In this document: piece after piece, positions 1 to 8,080 of the stretch
Layout of the letters: each line of letters opens with the position of its first letter
Position numbering within the stretch: position 1 is the first letter of the stretch
NCBI RefSeq assembly: GCF_017744555.1
Contig: NZ_JAGIBD010000017.1
Location: forward strand, 1-64,000
Reading direction: 5' to 3'
Length of the DNA: 64,000 nucleotides
Source of the DNA: Cellulomonas sp.
GTDB lineage: Bacteria > Actinomycetota > Actinomycetes > Actinomycetales > Cellulomonadaceae
Position numbers and translations under genes: made by a program
Notes under the pieces: generated by a model
Told to the model about the DNA's origin: nothing
Seen by the model: the letters and a program-made list of their open reading frames with translations, nothing else
The model's database searches: none

Positions 1-98
1 GCCTCAAGCTGCGACGCCAGCATCTCGACCGCCTCGTCCAGCCGACCGGTCTCGAGCAACTCGACCAGCGGGTCTACCTGTGCGGGGTCGAAGATCAT
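1..98 (-). CDS. Unidentified protein, N-terminal fragment at window edge
   Basis: The minus-strand reading frame from an ATG at 98 runs open to base 1, so only about 32 residues are visible and the C-terminus lies outside. The visible part begins MIFDPAQVDPLVELLETGRL and is acidic and helical in character. It follows the PRC-barrel gene by 48 bases and is the last visible member of the lipoprotein/Nramp/PRC operon. Leu-rich helices of this kind occur at the start of MgtE-type N-terminal domains, which would suit the metal-transport context, but 32 residues are too few to name a family. No clear Shine-Dalgarno precedes the ATG, so the start is uncertain. Confidence 0.45.
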   Translation of the reverse strand, partial: MIFDPAQVDPLVELLETGRLDEAVEMLASQLE

Positions 99-146
99 GG
101 CCGGGACGATATCCGTGCCGGCCCGGTGATGATCGCGACATCGCCG

Positions 147-500
147 TCAGGGCCGCTGGTGCGCGACCCCGAACATCGCCGGGGACCACCGCCGGTATCC
201 CTCCACGAGCGTGACCCGGTCGGCGGAGGCCTCCTCGACGTCCGTCCAGTGCACGAGGAACGACCCCCGGTGCCGCCACCGCAGGTACCGGGCGAGCAGG
301 GCGGGGGCGCGCAGGCCGGTGCGTTCGTAGCCGAGGAACGACGTCCCGGTCCGGGGGCTGACGAGCAGCCCGTGCACGCGCGGCGCGGCGAGCGGCCCCT
401 CGACCGGCCCGTCGAGCACGAGCCGCACGTCCACGACGAACCCGAGCGGCCGACCGGCGGGGTCGACGACGGGGGAGTCGAGCAGGTCACCGAGGATCAT
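147..500 (-). CDS. PRC-barrel domain protein (117 aa)
   Basis: Small soluble protein. The N-terminal half reads as a PRC barrel: a beta-rich stretch with the pattern 'DLLDSPVVDPAGRPLGFVVD' (about residues 5-24), then a strand carrying HGLLVSP. PRC barrels are small beta domains found in RimM, in photosynthetic reaction centres and in standalone stress or metal-related proteins. The start ATG at 500 lies inside the end of the preceding PRC gene (14-base overlap), so translation is probably coupled. It is the fourth gene of a minus-strand operon headed by a lipoprotein and an Nramp-superfamily transporter, which suggests an accessory or sensing role for that transporter; that role is inference. 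Confidence 0.7.
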   Translation of the reverse strand: MILGDLLDSPVVDPAGRPLGFVVDVRLVLDGPVEGPLAAPRVHGLLVSPRTGTSFLGYERTGLRAPALLARYLRWRHRGSFLVHWTDVEEASADRVTLVEGYRRWSPAMFGVAHQRP

Positions 501-921
501 GGCGGCCTCCCGGGATGCGTCCGATCACGCGGTCGCGGACCCAGCGCTCGAGCCACAGCACGTCGAGGGAGTCGCCGTGGACGCCGAGGCGGATCGTGGT
601 GCCGACGTCGGTCACGTGCCGCCAGTCGACGCGGTGCAGGCGGGACGCGGGTGGACGGCCGCCGAACACGCGGGTGACGGACACCGGACCGTAGAGCAGG
701 CCGGTGACGAGCACGGTGTCGGTGCCGCGCAGGGACGTCGACCCGTGCGGGCCGATCTCGAGGTCGTCGACGGTGGAGACGGGCACGCCGTCGACGTCGA
801 GCGTCTGGCGGTCGAGCAGGTGCAGCCGCGCGTCGAGGACCAGCCCGGCGGGCCGAGGGGGTTCGGGCAGGGTCTCGTCGGGCGGGAACGGCCGTGCCGA
901 GCGTCGGATGCGCGGGCTCAT
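487..921 (-). CDS. PRC-barrel-like protein (144 aa)
   Basis: Soluble protein without signal peptide or membrane segment. Residues about 27-60 show the PRC-type pattern LVLDARLHLLDRQTLDVDG followed by a V-D-D-L-E strand, as in actinobacterial PRC-barrel proteins that begin 'LHLLDRQ...D.DG'. The C-terminal half contains a WRHVTDVG strand and a tail rich in Trp and Arg. The ATG at 919-921 overlaps the TGA of the Nramp-like gene by an ATGA junction, so the two are translationally coupled. Together with the next gene this gives two different PRC-type proteins behind one transporter. Exact function unknown; a cytosolic partner of the transporter is the simplest inference. Confidence 0.7.
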   Translation of the reverse strand: MSPRIRRSARPFPPDETLPEPPRPAGLVLDARLHLLDRQTLDVDGVPVSTVDDLEIGPHGSTSLRGTDTVLVTGLLYGPVSVTRVFGGRPPASRLHRVDWRHVTDVGTTIRLGVHGDSLDVLWLERWVRDRVIGRIPGGRHDPR

Positions 922-2147
922 GATCCTGCTCCCGTCACGATCATCAGCGGGATCGCCGCGACGGACGCGACGACGATGACGACGAGGTAGACGAGCCCGA
1001 GGGCGTTCGTCGCGCGGCCGTTGACGTGCTCGCCCATGTACTCGGGGTCGTTCGCGACGAGCAGGATCGGCAGGTACGTGAGTGGCAGGGCGACGGCCGA
1101 GAACACCACGGAGAACTCGGTGACCCGGATGGGGTCGACGCTCGTCATGAGCACCGCCACCGCGACCAGCATCGCGATGATCATCGAGAGGTGGAACCTG
1201 GCGGCCTGGGCGGGCCGGCGGAACTTGCCCCACGACCAGCCGAAGTACTGCGCGAGCGTGTACCCGCTGGACAGGCCGGTCTCGAGGGCAGCGCCGAACG
1301 TCGCGGCGACGATCCCGACGATGACGACAGCCAGGGCGAGCTTGCCGCCGGCGAGGGCGACGGGCAGCACGATCTGCGACAACGACGACACCTCGATCGC
1401 CTGCGGCAGGAAGACGATCGCGCCGCACGCGGCGATGGCCACGGACAGCACCCCGCCGAACGGGAAGCCGACCATGACGTTGAGCCGGGACTCGGCGATG
1501 TCCTTCGCGGTCCACCGCTCCTCGCGGGCGCCCGACGAGAAGAAGAACACCTCGTAGGGCGTCATCGCGGCGCCGAACAGTGCGATCGCGTAGTACCAGT
1601 ACGACGCGGCGCCCTCCTGCGCGGGCACCGTGGGGGACAGCGCCTGCTCGGCGAGCGCCGACCAGTCCGGGCCGAGCTGGAAGACCGCGACGGCGAACAC
1701 CACCAGCGAGAGCCCGACCAGCCCGGTGACGTTCTCCATGATCTTGAACTTCGCGCGCCAGATGACGAGCCACACCGCCAGCGCGGCCACCGGGATCCAG
1801 AGCCTCGGCTCGACGCTGCTGGCGAGCTGCAGTGCGAGCGCGATGCCGCCGACCTCCGCGGTGAGCGTGAGCAGGTTGATGAGGAACGACGCGACGAGGT
1901 TGGCGCCGGCCGTGCGGGGGCCGAGGCGCTCGCGGATGATCTCGAACGTCGCCCGCCCGCTCACGGCTGCGACCCGCCCGGACATCTGGGCGAACAGGCA
2001 GATGCCGACGACGCCGACGAGCACGGCCCACGCGAGCGTGAGACCGAACCGGGACCCGACGACGGCGTTGGTGACGAGGTCCCCGATGTCGAGGAAGCCG
2101 CCGATGGCGGTGAGGATGCCGAGGGCGACGCCGAGCAGCCGCTTCAT
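918..2147 (-). CDS. Nramp-superfamily divalent metal transporter, divergent
   Basis: Integral membrane protein of 409 aa with about eleven hydrophobic segments, the usual length for Nramp/MntH. The first helix carries DIGD (residues 20-23) where classical Nramp has DPGN, and the sixth-helix motif is MTPYE (195-199) instead of MPH. The retained first Asp and the changed neighbours resemble Nramp-related carriers that move Mg2+ or lack the soft-metal methionine, so Mn2+/Fe2+ uptake should not be assumed. The start ATG overlaps the end of the upstream lipoprotein gene (ATGA), and the 3' end overlaps the PRC gene. Family assignment is firm; substrate is inference. Confidence 0.85.
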   Translation of the reverse strand: MKRLLGVALGILTAIGGFLDIGDLVTNAVVGSRFGLTLAWAVLVGVVGICLFAQMSGRVAAVSGRATFEIIRERLGPRTAGANLVASFLINLLTLTAEVGGIALALQLASSVEPRLWIPVAALAVWLVIWRAKFKIMENVTGLVGLSLVVFAVAVFQLGPDWSALAEQALSPTVPAQEGAASYWYYAIALFGAAMTPYEVFFFSSGAREERWTAKDIAESRLNVMVGFPFGGVLSVAIAACGAIVFLPQAIEVSSLSQIVLPVALAGGKLALAVVIVGIVAATFGAALETGLSSGYTLAQYFGWSWGKFRRPAQAARFHLSMIIAMLVAVAVLMTSVDPIRVTEFSVVFSAVALPLTYLPILLVANDPEYMGEHVNGRATNALGLVYLVVIVVASVAAIPLMIVTGAGS

Positions 2148-2599
2148 CGGCCCGCCGCCGCGTCGAGCCGGGTGCCGAGGTCGTCGAGCCGCTGCGCGCT
2201 GGCGTCGAGGTCGGCACGCACGGTGGCGGGGTCGCCGACGCCGTTCGCCCAGTCGCGCGCCCGCGCCACCGCACCGGAGGCCTCGTCGACCGCGTCGAGG
2301 GCCTCGTCGCGCCACGCGGCGGCCCGGGCGCCGCCCGGCACGAGCGTGGTGATCGCGAACGTCGCGTCGGAGAGCACGTGCACGGAGTCGTCCATGGTGG
2401 TGTCGACGACGGTCGCGGGCGCCCGGTCGGTGCGCAGCAGGCGGGCGGCGACCCGGGTCGTCTGGACCGCGGACGTGGCCTCGGCGACCGCGTCGCCGAG
2501 CGTCCCTGCGTCGGACCCGGGCGTCGCCGACGAGCCCACCGCGCAGCCGCTGACCAGGGCGAGCGCGGCGAGCGCGGGGACGACCCGGGTCCGCAGCAT
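2144..2599 (-). CDS. Small lipoprotein, first gene of the Nramp/PRC operon
   Basis: 151-aa exported protein with a typical lipoprotein signal: positive N-terminus, hydrophobic stretch, lipobox V-S-G-C with Cys19 as the lipidated residue. The mature part is mostly alpha-helical, rich in Ala and Asp, with no recognised catalytic motif; it contains a region DSVHVLSDATFAITTLVPGG near the middle. It ends in an ATGA overlap with the Nramp-like transporter, so they are co-translated. An extracellular accessory role for the transporter is possible but unproven. An alternative in-frame start a few codons upstream cannot be excluded. Confidence 0.75.
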   Translation of the reverse strand: MLRTRVVPALAALALVSGCAVGSSATPGSDAGTLGDAVAEATSAVQTTRVAARLLRTDRAPATVVDTTMDDSVHVLSDATFAITTLVPGGARAAAWRDEALDAVDEASGAVARARDWANGVGDPATVRADLDASAQRLDDLGTRLDAAAGR

Positions 2600-2755
2600 G
2601 GACGCATCGTCCTGCCCGACCCCGGTTCTCGCACCAGGAACGGACCGACCCGGACCCCGGATGCGCAGGTCGCGGACCGGTGCCAGCGTGGGGCGGGTGA
2701 CGAGCGCACCCCGACCGCCCACCGCGAGACCGACGAGCCGCACGGGGGCGCGCCG

Positions 2756-3802
2756 ATGAGGGTCGTCGTCGTCGGTGCGAGCGGGAACGTCGGGACCGCG
2801 CTGCTGCGGCGGTTCGCGACCGACCCGTCCGTGACGTCCGTGGTCGGGGTCGCCCGGCGCGTACCCCGAGGGCTGCCGCCGCTGCCGTACCGGGTGGCGT
2901 CGTGGGTCTCGTGCGACCTCGGCGAGGCGGTGCCGGACGACGTCGTCGTCACGCGTCTCACCGAGGTGTTCACCGGGGCGGACGCCGTCGTGCACCTCGC
3001 GTGGGCGATCCAGCCGAGCCACGACCGCCGTCGGCTGTTCGACGTCAACGTGTCGGGCACCCGCCGGGTCCTCGCCGCCGTCGTGCGCGCCGGCGTGCCG
3101 CACGTGGTGGCGGCGTCGTCGGTGGGGGCGTACTCGCCGGCGCCCGACGACGTGCCGCGTGGGGAGGGATGGCCGACCGACGGCGTCCGGTCGTCGTCGT
3201 ACTCGGTCCACAAAGCCGCGCAGGAACGGCTCCTCGACGAGGCCGAGGCGACCCACCCGAGCCTCGTCGTCGCCCGGCTGCGACCCGCGCTCGTGTTCCA
3301 GCGGGAGGCCGGCCACGAGATCGCCCGGTACTTCCTCGGGCCGTTGGTGCCGAAGCGACTGCTCGACGGCCGGCTGCCCGTCCTGCCGTGGCCGGAGGGA
3401 CTGCGGCTGCAGACCGTGCACGCGGACGACCTCGCGGAGGCCTACCGGGAAGCGGTCGTGCGGCAGGTGCGGGGCGCGTTCAACATCGCCGCACCCGGCG
3501 TGCTGCGCGGCGAGGACGTGGCCGACGTCGTCGGCGCGGGAGCCGTGCGGGAGGTCCGGCCCGGCACGGTGCGTGCCGCTCTCGCGACAGCCTGGCATGC
3601 GCGCGTGGTGCCGGTCGGGCCGGGCTGGCTCGACATGGCCCTCGCCGCGCCGGTGCTCGACACCGCACGCGCCGAGCGCGAGCTCGACTGGCGTCCCCGC
3701 GTGAGCGCCGCAGACGCGCTGCACGACGTCGTCGACGGGATCGTCGCGGGCGACGGCACCGCGAGCCCGCCGCTGCTGCCACGACGGCTGCACCGGCCGT
3801 GA
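2756..3802 (+). CDS. NAD-dependent epimerase/dehydratase (extended SDR)
   Basis: 348-aa extended short-chain dehydrogenase. The Rossmann glycine motif GASGNVG is at residues 7-13, a VVHLAW strand follows near 80, and the catalytic Tyr-x3-Lys pair is Tyr149/Lys153 in YSVHK. A conserved VHADDLAEA segment near 220 is typical of NAD-dependent epimerases. The substrate is probably a nucleotide sugar or similar NAD-linked molecule but cannot be named from sequence. It is transcribed divergently from the lipoprotein/Nramp operon and ends 33 bases before the DsbA-like gene. Confidence 0.85.
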   Translation: MRVVVVGASGNVGTALLRRFATDPSVTSVVGVARRVPRGLPPLPYRVASWVSCDLGEAVPDDVVVTRLTEVFTGADAVVHLAWAIQPSHDRRRLFDVNVSGTRRVLAAVVRAGVPHVVAASSVGAYSPAPDDVPRGEGWPTDGVRSSSYSVHKAAQERLLDEAEATHPSLVVARLRPALVFQREAGHEIARYFLGPLVPKRLLDGRLPVLPWPEGLRLQTVHADDLAEAYREAVVRQVRGAFNIAAPGVLRGEDVADVVGAGAVREVRPGTVRAALATAWHARVVPVGPGWLDMALAAPVLDTARAERELDWRPRVSAADALHDVVDGIVAGDGTASPPLLPRRLHRP

Positions 3803-3835
3803 CGCACGCCTTGACCCGCAGGGCATAGTCGTCGC

Positions 3836-4357
3836 ATGGCTGACCCGACCCCCGCCGACCGGCACGTCTACGGCGACCCGCACGCCCCGGTGACGGTGCT
3901 CGAGTACGGCGACCTCGAGTGCCCGTACTGCCGCGCCGCGTCCCCGGTGCTCCGCGAGCTCGTCGACACCTCGGCCGGCCGCGTCCGCCTCGTGTGGCGG
4001 CACTTCCCCCTGTTCGAGGTGCACCCGCACGCGCTCACGGCGGCGCTCGCCGCGGAGGCGGCCGCCGCGCACGGGCTGTTCTGGGAGATGCGCGACGAGC
4101 TCATGAGCCACCAGGACCGGCTGACGGAGCGCGACCTGCGGGCTGCGGCTCGCGCGCTCGGGATCGACCCCGACGAGGTCGCCGGCGACGGTGCGCAGCG
4201 GTTCGCCCGAGCGGTGCAGGACGACTACGCAGCGGGTGTCGCGGCGGGCGTGACGGGGACCCCGACGATCTTCGTCGGCGGCGTGCGGTACACGGGCCGG
4301 CCCGACCTGCGCCGGCTGCGCGAGGCCGTCGACCAGGCGGTCGCGGCCACGGCCTGA
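3836..4357 (+). CDS. DsbA-family thioredoxin-fold protein
   Basis: 173 aa, one thioredoxin fold with the inserted helical domain of DsbA/2-hydroxychromene isomerase relatives. The redox pair is Cys29-Pro-Tyr-Cys32 and the cis-proline loop is in GTPTIFVGG near residue 140. There is no signal peptide or membrane anchor, so this copy is predicted to be cytosolic, unlike classical DsbA. A hexamer CATAGT stands six bases before the ATG, consistent with a leaderless transcript. Likely role: thiol-disulfide exchange or a detoxifying oxidoreductase of the FrnE/DsbA clan. Confidence 0.85.
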   Translation: MADPTPADRHVYGDPHAPVTVLEYGDLECPYCRAASPVLRELVDTSAGRVRLVWRHFPLFEVHPHALTAALAAEAAAAHGLFWEMRDELMSHQDRLTERDLRAAARALGIDPDEVAGDGAQRFARAVQDDYAAGVAAGVTGTPTIFVGGVRYTGRPDLRRLREAVDQAVAATA

Positions 4358-4374
4358 TGCGGCACGATGGGCCG

Positions 4375-5187
4375 ATGACGTCACCGACCCCGCGGACCGC
4401 ACTCGTCACCGGCGCCGGGCGGGGGATCGGCCGCGGCGTCGCCCTGGGACTCGCCGCCGCCGGGTACGCGGTCGGGCTCGTCGGACGGACCCGCAGCCAC
4501 CTGGACGCCGTCGCCGAGGAGGTCGCGGCGACCGGTGTGCCCGTGGCCGTCGCCGCCGCGGACCTCGTCGACGTCACCGCGGTCGCCGACGCCGTCGCGC
4601 GCGTCGACACGGACCTGGGCGGCATCGGGCTGCTCGTCAACAACGCGGGCGTGCTGGAGCACGCCGAGGTGCCGTTCGGCGACGACGACGTCGAGGACAT
4701 GTGGCGGGTCGTCGAGACGAACGTGCGCGGGCCGATGCTCGTCACGCACGCCGTGCTGCCCGCGATGCTGGCCCGCGGCGGCGGCCGGGTGCTCAACATG
4801 AACTCGGGGTCGGGCCACAACCGCGGCACGTCGTACACCGGGTACGGCATCAGCAAGGGCGCGCTCGCCCGGTTCACCACGTTGCTCGACGCCCAGTACC
4901 GCGACCGCGGCGTCCGCGTGCTCGACCTCGCTCCCGGCGTCGTCGTGACCGACATGACCAGCGGCATGCCTGTGCACGCCGACCGCACCGAGTGGACGCC
5001 CGTCGAGGCGGTCGCCGAGCTCGTGGTCGCCTTCGGTGACGGCGAGCTCGACGAGCTCTCCGGCCGGTTCGTCCGGGCCGGCGCCGACACCGTCGCGTCG
5101 CTGCGCGCGGCCGCCGGCCGGATCGCCGAGCAGGACGCGCGCCGCCTCCGCCTGACCACCTACGGCCCCGACGACCCGATGGCCTGA
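4375..5187 (+). CDS. Short-chain dehydrogenase/reductase
   Basis: 270-aa classical SDR. Cofactor-binding TGAGRGIG is at residues 12-19, NNAG at 89-92, and the catalytic triad is Ser144, Tyr157 and Lys161 (YGISK). Arg38 after the second strand suggests NADP(H) preference. Substrate unknown. Two starts are possible: ATG 4357, overlapping the stop of the DsbA-like gene, and ATG 4375. I chose 4375 because CACGAT ends exactly six bases before it, the same spacing seen at several leaderless starts in this window. Confidence 0.85.
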   Translation: MTSPTPRTALVTGAGRGIGRGVALGLAAAGYAVGLVGRTRSHLDAVAEEVAATGVPVAVAAADLVDVTAVADAVARVDTDLGGIGLLVNNAGVLEHAEVPFGDDDVEDMWRVVETNVRGPMLVTHAVLPAMLARGGGRVLNMNSGSGHNRGTSYTGYGISKGALARFTTLLDAQYRDRGVRVLDLAPGVVVTDMTSGMPVHADRTEWTPVEAVAELVVAFGDGELDELSGRFVRAGADTVASLRAAAGRIAEQDARRLRLTTYGPDDPMA

Positions 5188-5238
5188 CGCCGACGGCGCA
5201 CGCTGGCGCGACTGCCGGTGTCGCGCCACCATCGGTCG

Positions 5239-5673
5239 ATGGACCTGTCGCCGATCAGGTACGAGTACCACCTGCGGTGCGCGCCGGGCCCGGCGTTCGA
5301 CGCGTACGTCCAGGAGATCGGCCGCTGGTGGCACCCGGACTACTCGCCCGACCCTGCCGGCTTCGTCGGCGCGACGATCGAGCCGTGGGTCGGCGGGCGG
5401 CTGCTGCTCGAGGACGCGACCCGCGGGGCGCTGCCGTGGGGCGAGGTCCTCGAGGTGGACGCCGCCGCGAGGCTGGTGCACTCGTCGACGCTCGGCCAGA
5501 CGCGCGAGCACCCGTCGCGCATCACGGTGACCTTCCGGGCGGACGCCGAGGGCGGCACGGTCATGACGTTCGAGCACGGCGGCTGGTCGCAGGAGAACGG
5601 CGCCGACCGCGGGAAGTTCACCGAGTGGCCGCGGATCCTCGACCGGTACGCGGCGCTCGCCGACGGCGTCTGA
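5239..5673 (+). CDS. SRPBCC (AHSA1-like) ligand-binding protein
   Basis: 144-aa protein with the START/Bet v1 fold typical of activator-of-Hsp90-ATPase-like proteins. Visible marks are the N-terminal strand IRYEYHLRCAPGPAFDAY, a W-W-H-P motif near residue 32, the GGRLLLED turn and the final C-terminal helix. Such proteins bind small hydrophobic ligands and the actual ligand is unknown. An in-frame GTG lies 21 bases upstream, but ATG 5239 is preferred because CACCAT stands six bases before it. The gene is convergent with nhaA, only 7 bases apart, with no room for a separate terminator. Confidence 0.8.
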   Translation: MDLSPIRYEYHLRCAPGPAFDAYVQEIGRWWHPDYSPDPAGFVGATIEPWVGGRLLLEDATRGALPWGEVLEVDAAARLVHSSTLGQTREHPSRITVTFRADAEGGTVMTFEHGGWSQENGADRGKFTEWPRILDRYAALADGV

Positions 5674-5680
5674 GGGTCGC

Positions 5681-7057
5681 TCAGGCCGGCGACCGCCACG
5701 GCAGCGGTGGCAGCGCGGGCGGCGGACCGACCGACGCGGGCGAGCACAGGGGCAGCTTCTCGCCGAGCCACCGCAGCAGCACCGACCCGAGCACGGCCGC
5801 GGTGAGCGACCCGGCGAGCACGCCGATCTTCGCCTGGGACAGCTGCGCGGGGTCGTCGAACGCGAGCTGCGCGATGAACAGCGAGATCGTGAACCCGATC
5901 CCCGCGAGCACCGCGCCGCCGAGCAGGTGGCCGTACCGCACCCGTCCGGGCAGCTCGCCGAGGCCCAGCCGGATCGCGAGCGTCGAGGCACCTGTGATGC
6001 CGATCGCGTTGCCGAGCACGAGCGCGACGGCCACGCCGATGCTGAGCCGCGAGTGGAGCGCCGCGCCGAGGGTCTCGGCGTCGAGTCGGATGCCCGCGTT
6101 GGCCAGGCCGAACAGCGGGACGACGACGAACGCGCTCCACGGGTGCAGCACGCGCTGCAGCCGGTCGCTCGTCGGGACCGCGGCCCGTGCGGCGAGCTCG
6201 GCGAGGTGCTCGCGCTCGGCGGTCGTGTCGTCGACCAGGTCGCCCGCGTAGACCGGCACGGCCTCGACCTGCTCGCGCTGCGGCACGGTCGCGGGGACGA
6301 GCAGCCCCACGAGCACACCGGCGAGCGTCGCGTGCACGCCCGACGCCTGCACGGCGAGCCACAGCACGATCCCGGCCACCACGTACGGCGCGAGCTGCCA
6401 CACCCGCAGCCACCGCATGACGAGCATCCCGGCCACGACGACGCCCGCGAGGGCCAGCGCCAGCGGGTCGACGTCGTCCGTGTAGAACACGGCCATCACG
6501 GTGATCGCACCGATGTCGTCGACGATCGCGAGGGTCAGCAGGAACAGCCGCAGCCGGTCCGGGCACGCCGGCCCGAACAGGGCGAGGATGCCGACGAGGA
6601 ACGCGGTGTCGGTCGACATGACGACGCCCCAGCCGTGCGCCGCGTCGGTGCCCCCGTTGAACGCCAGGTAGATGAGCACCGGCACGAGCAGCCCGCCGAG
6701 GGCGCCCAGCGCGGGGACGGCGACCGTCCGTTTGTCGCGCAGCTCACCGCTCGTGGCCTCGCGGCTGATCTCCAGGCCGACGACCGCGAAGAAGATCGCC
6801 ATCGCCGCGTCGTTGACCCAGTGCTGCAGGTCGAGGTCCAGGCTCCAGCCACCGACGTGCAGACCCGCGGTCGTGGTCCAGAGGTCGTCGTACGCGGCGC
6901 TCCAGGGCGAGTTCGCCCAGACGAGCGCGACGACGGTCGCGGACAGCAGCACGACCGCGGAGCCGGCCTCTGTCGCGAGGAAGTCCCGCACGGCGGGGTT
7001 GAGGCCGGGGACGCGGACGCGCAGCGCCGGTCCGGGGGTCATGGGGGGCGCGGCCAT
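5681..7057 (-). CDS. nhaA: Na+/H+ antiporter NhaA
   Basis: 458-aa inner-membrane antiporter with about twelve transmembrane helices, exchanging internal Na+ (or Li+) for external H+. Diagnostic motifs are STDTAF in helix 4 and AIVDDIGA in helix 5, which holds the paired aspartates that bind Na+. The WVNDAAMAIFFAVVGLEI segment is the usual NhaA signature of helix 2/3. The C-terminus is somewhat longer than in Escherichia coli and ends in a Pro-rich tail. An ATG three codons upstream (7066) is an alternative start. Role: pH and sodium homeostasis. Confidence 0.95.
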   Translation of the reverse strand: MAAPPMTPGPALRVRVPGLNPAVRDFLATEAGSAVVLLSATVVALVWANSPWSAAYDDLWTTTAGLHVGGWSLDLDLQHWVNDAAMAIFFAVVGLEISREATSGELRDKRTVAVPALGALGGLLVPVLIYLAFNGGTDAAHGWGVVMSTDTAFLVGILALFGPACPDRLRLFLLTLAIVDDIGAITVMAVFYTDDVDPLALALAGVVVAGMLVMRWLRVWQLAPYVVAGIVLWLAVQASGVHATLAGVLVGLLVPATVPQREQVEAVPVYAGDLVDDTTAEREHLAELAARAAVPTSDRLQRVLHPWSAFVVVPLFGLANAGIRLDAETLGAALHSRLSIGVAVALVLGNAIGITGASTLAIRLGLGELPGRVRYGHLLGGAVLAGIGFTISLFIAQLAFDDPAQLSQAKIGVLAGSLTAAVLGSVLLRWLGEKLPLCSPASVGPPPALPPLPWRSPA

Positions 7058-7122
7058 GCGGTCCAACGTCGCAGGTCAGTGGCCCGGGTGCAACGCCGGT
7101 TCGCGGCCGGCTGACAGAGCGG

Positions 7123-7971
7123 TCAGAGATGCTTCTCCGGGTCGCCGCGCAGCTCCGCCACGTGGTCCGGCACGTAGGTCGACAGCTCGCGGGGCGGCCG
7201 CACGTACCCGTTCGAGGCTGCGGGCCGATCCGGCAGGACGACCTTCTCGTGCGGCACGTCGGTGTAGGGGATGGTCGACAGCAGGTGGCTGATCATGTTG
7301 AGTCGGGCCGCCTTCTTCACGTCCGACTCGACGATGTACCAGGGGCTCGCCGGCACGTCGGTGTGCACGAGCATCTCGTCCTTGGCCCGCGAGTACTCCT
7401 CCCACCGGCTGATCGACTCGAGGTCCATCGGGCTCAGCTTCCACTGCCGCACGGGGTCGTTGAGCCGCGACCGGAACCGGCGGAGCTGCTCCTCGTCGGA
7501 CACCGAGAACCAGTACTTGCGCAGCAGGATCCCGTCCTCGACGAGCATCTGCTCGAAGATCGGCGTCTGCCGCATGAACTGGCTGTACTCCTGCGGCGTG
7601 CAGAAGCCCATGACCCGCTCGACGCCTGCGCGGTTGTACCAGGACCGGTCGAACAGCACGATCTCGCCCGCCGCCGGCAGGTGGGCCACGTACCGCTGGT
7701 AGTACCACTCGGTCTTCTGGCGCTCGGTCGGCGTCGGCAGCGCGGCGATGCGTGCGACGCGGGGGGAGAGGTACTCGGTGATCCGCTTGATCGTGCCGCC
7801 CTTGCCGGCGGCGTCGCGGCCCTCGAACAGGATGACGATGCGTGCGCCCGTGGCCTGCGCCCACAGCTGGACCTTCACGAGCTCGGCCTGGAGGCGGAAC
7901 AGCTCGGCCTCGTAGACCTTGTTGGAGATCTTGGGGGTGTCCTGCTTCTTGTCCTTGTGCGCCTTCGCCAT
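7123..7971 (-). CDS. ppk2: Polyphosphate kinase 2 (PPK2)
   Basis: 282-aa cytosolic kinase of the PPK2 family, which transfers phosphate between polyphosphate and nucleoside di- or monophosphates. The P-loop GRDAAGKGG is at residues 51-59 and the lid/Walker B segment FDRSWYNR at 107-114. One PPK2 domain of normal length suggests a class I NDP-phosphorylating enzyme, though class cannot be fixed by eye. TAACGT stands six bases before the ATG on the minus strand (7978-7983), indicating a leaderless start. The next minus-strand gene, nhaA, begins 66 bases downstream. Confidence 0.93.
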   Translation of the reverse strand: MAKAHKDKKQDTPKISNKVYEAELFRLQAELVKVQLWAQATGARIVILFEGRDAAGKGGTIKRITEYLSPRVARIAALPTPTERQKTEWYYQRYVAHLPAAGEIVLFDRSWYNRAGVERVMGFCTPQEYSQFMRQTPIFEQMLVEDGILLRKYWFSVSDEEQLRRFRSRLNDPVRQWKLSPMDLESISRWEEYSRAKDEMLVHTDVPASPWYIVESDVKKAARLNMISHLLSTIPYTDVPHEKVVLPDRPAASNGYVRPPRELSTYVPDHVAELRGDPEKHL

Positions 7972-8066
7972 GAGCGGACGTTACCGCTGGTGGGGTGGTT
8001 GCGCGGCTGGAGGGCGGATCTCCGCGTGAGCGGATGAGGAGAGTGTTTCGAGGCGCAGATGCGGGC

Positions 8067-8072
8067 TAAGAT
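8067..8072 (+). promoter_or_regulatory. -10 element of a leaderless promoter for the mod operon
   Basis: TAAGAT lies eight bases before the GTG start at 8081, so the transcript should begin at or next to the start codon. A weak -35 candidate TGTTTC sits 17 bases upstream (8044-8049). No Shine-Dalgarno precedes the GTG. Confidence 0.55.
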
Positions 8073-8080
8073 CCCCGTTC

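Noticed and set aside
487-3213. A long minus-strand open frame spanning the PRC gene, the Nramp-like gene and the epimerase region
   Set aside because: Only its last 144 codons (487-921) look like a protein; the rest is low-complexity Arg/Pro/Thr text opposite or out of frame with real genes.
5218-5238. Upstream GTG start for the SRPBCC protein
   Set aside because: The seven extra residues are not family-like, and the -10-like hexamer lies six bases before ATG 5239.
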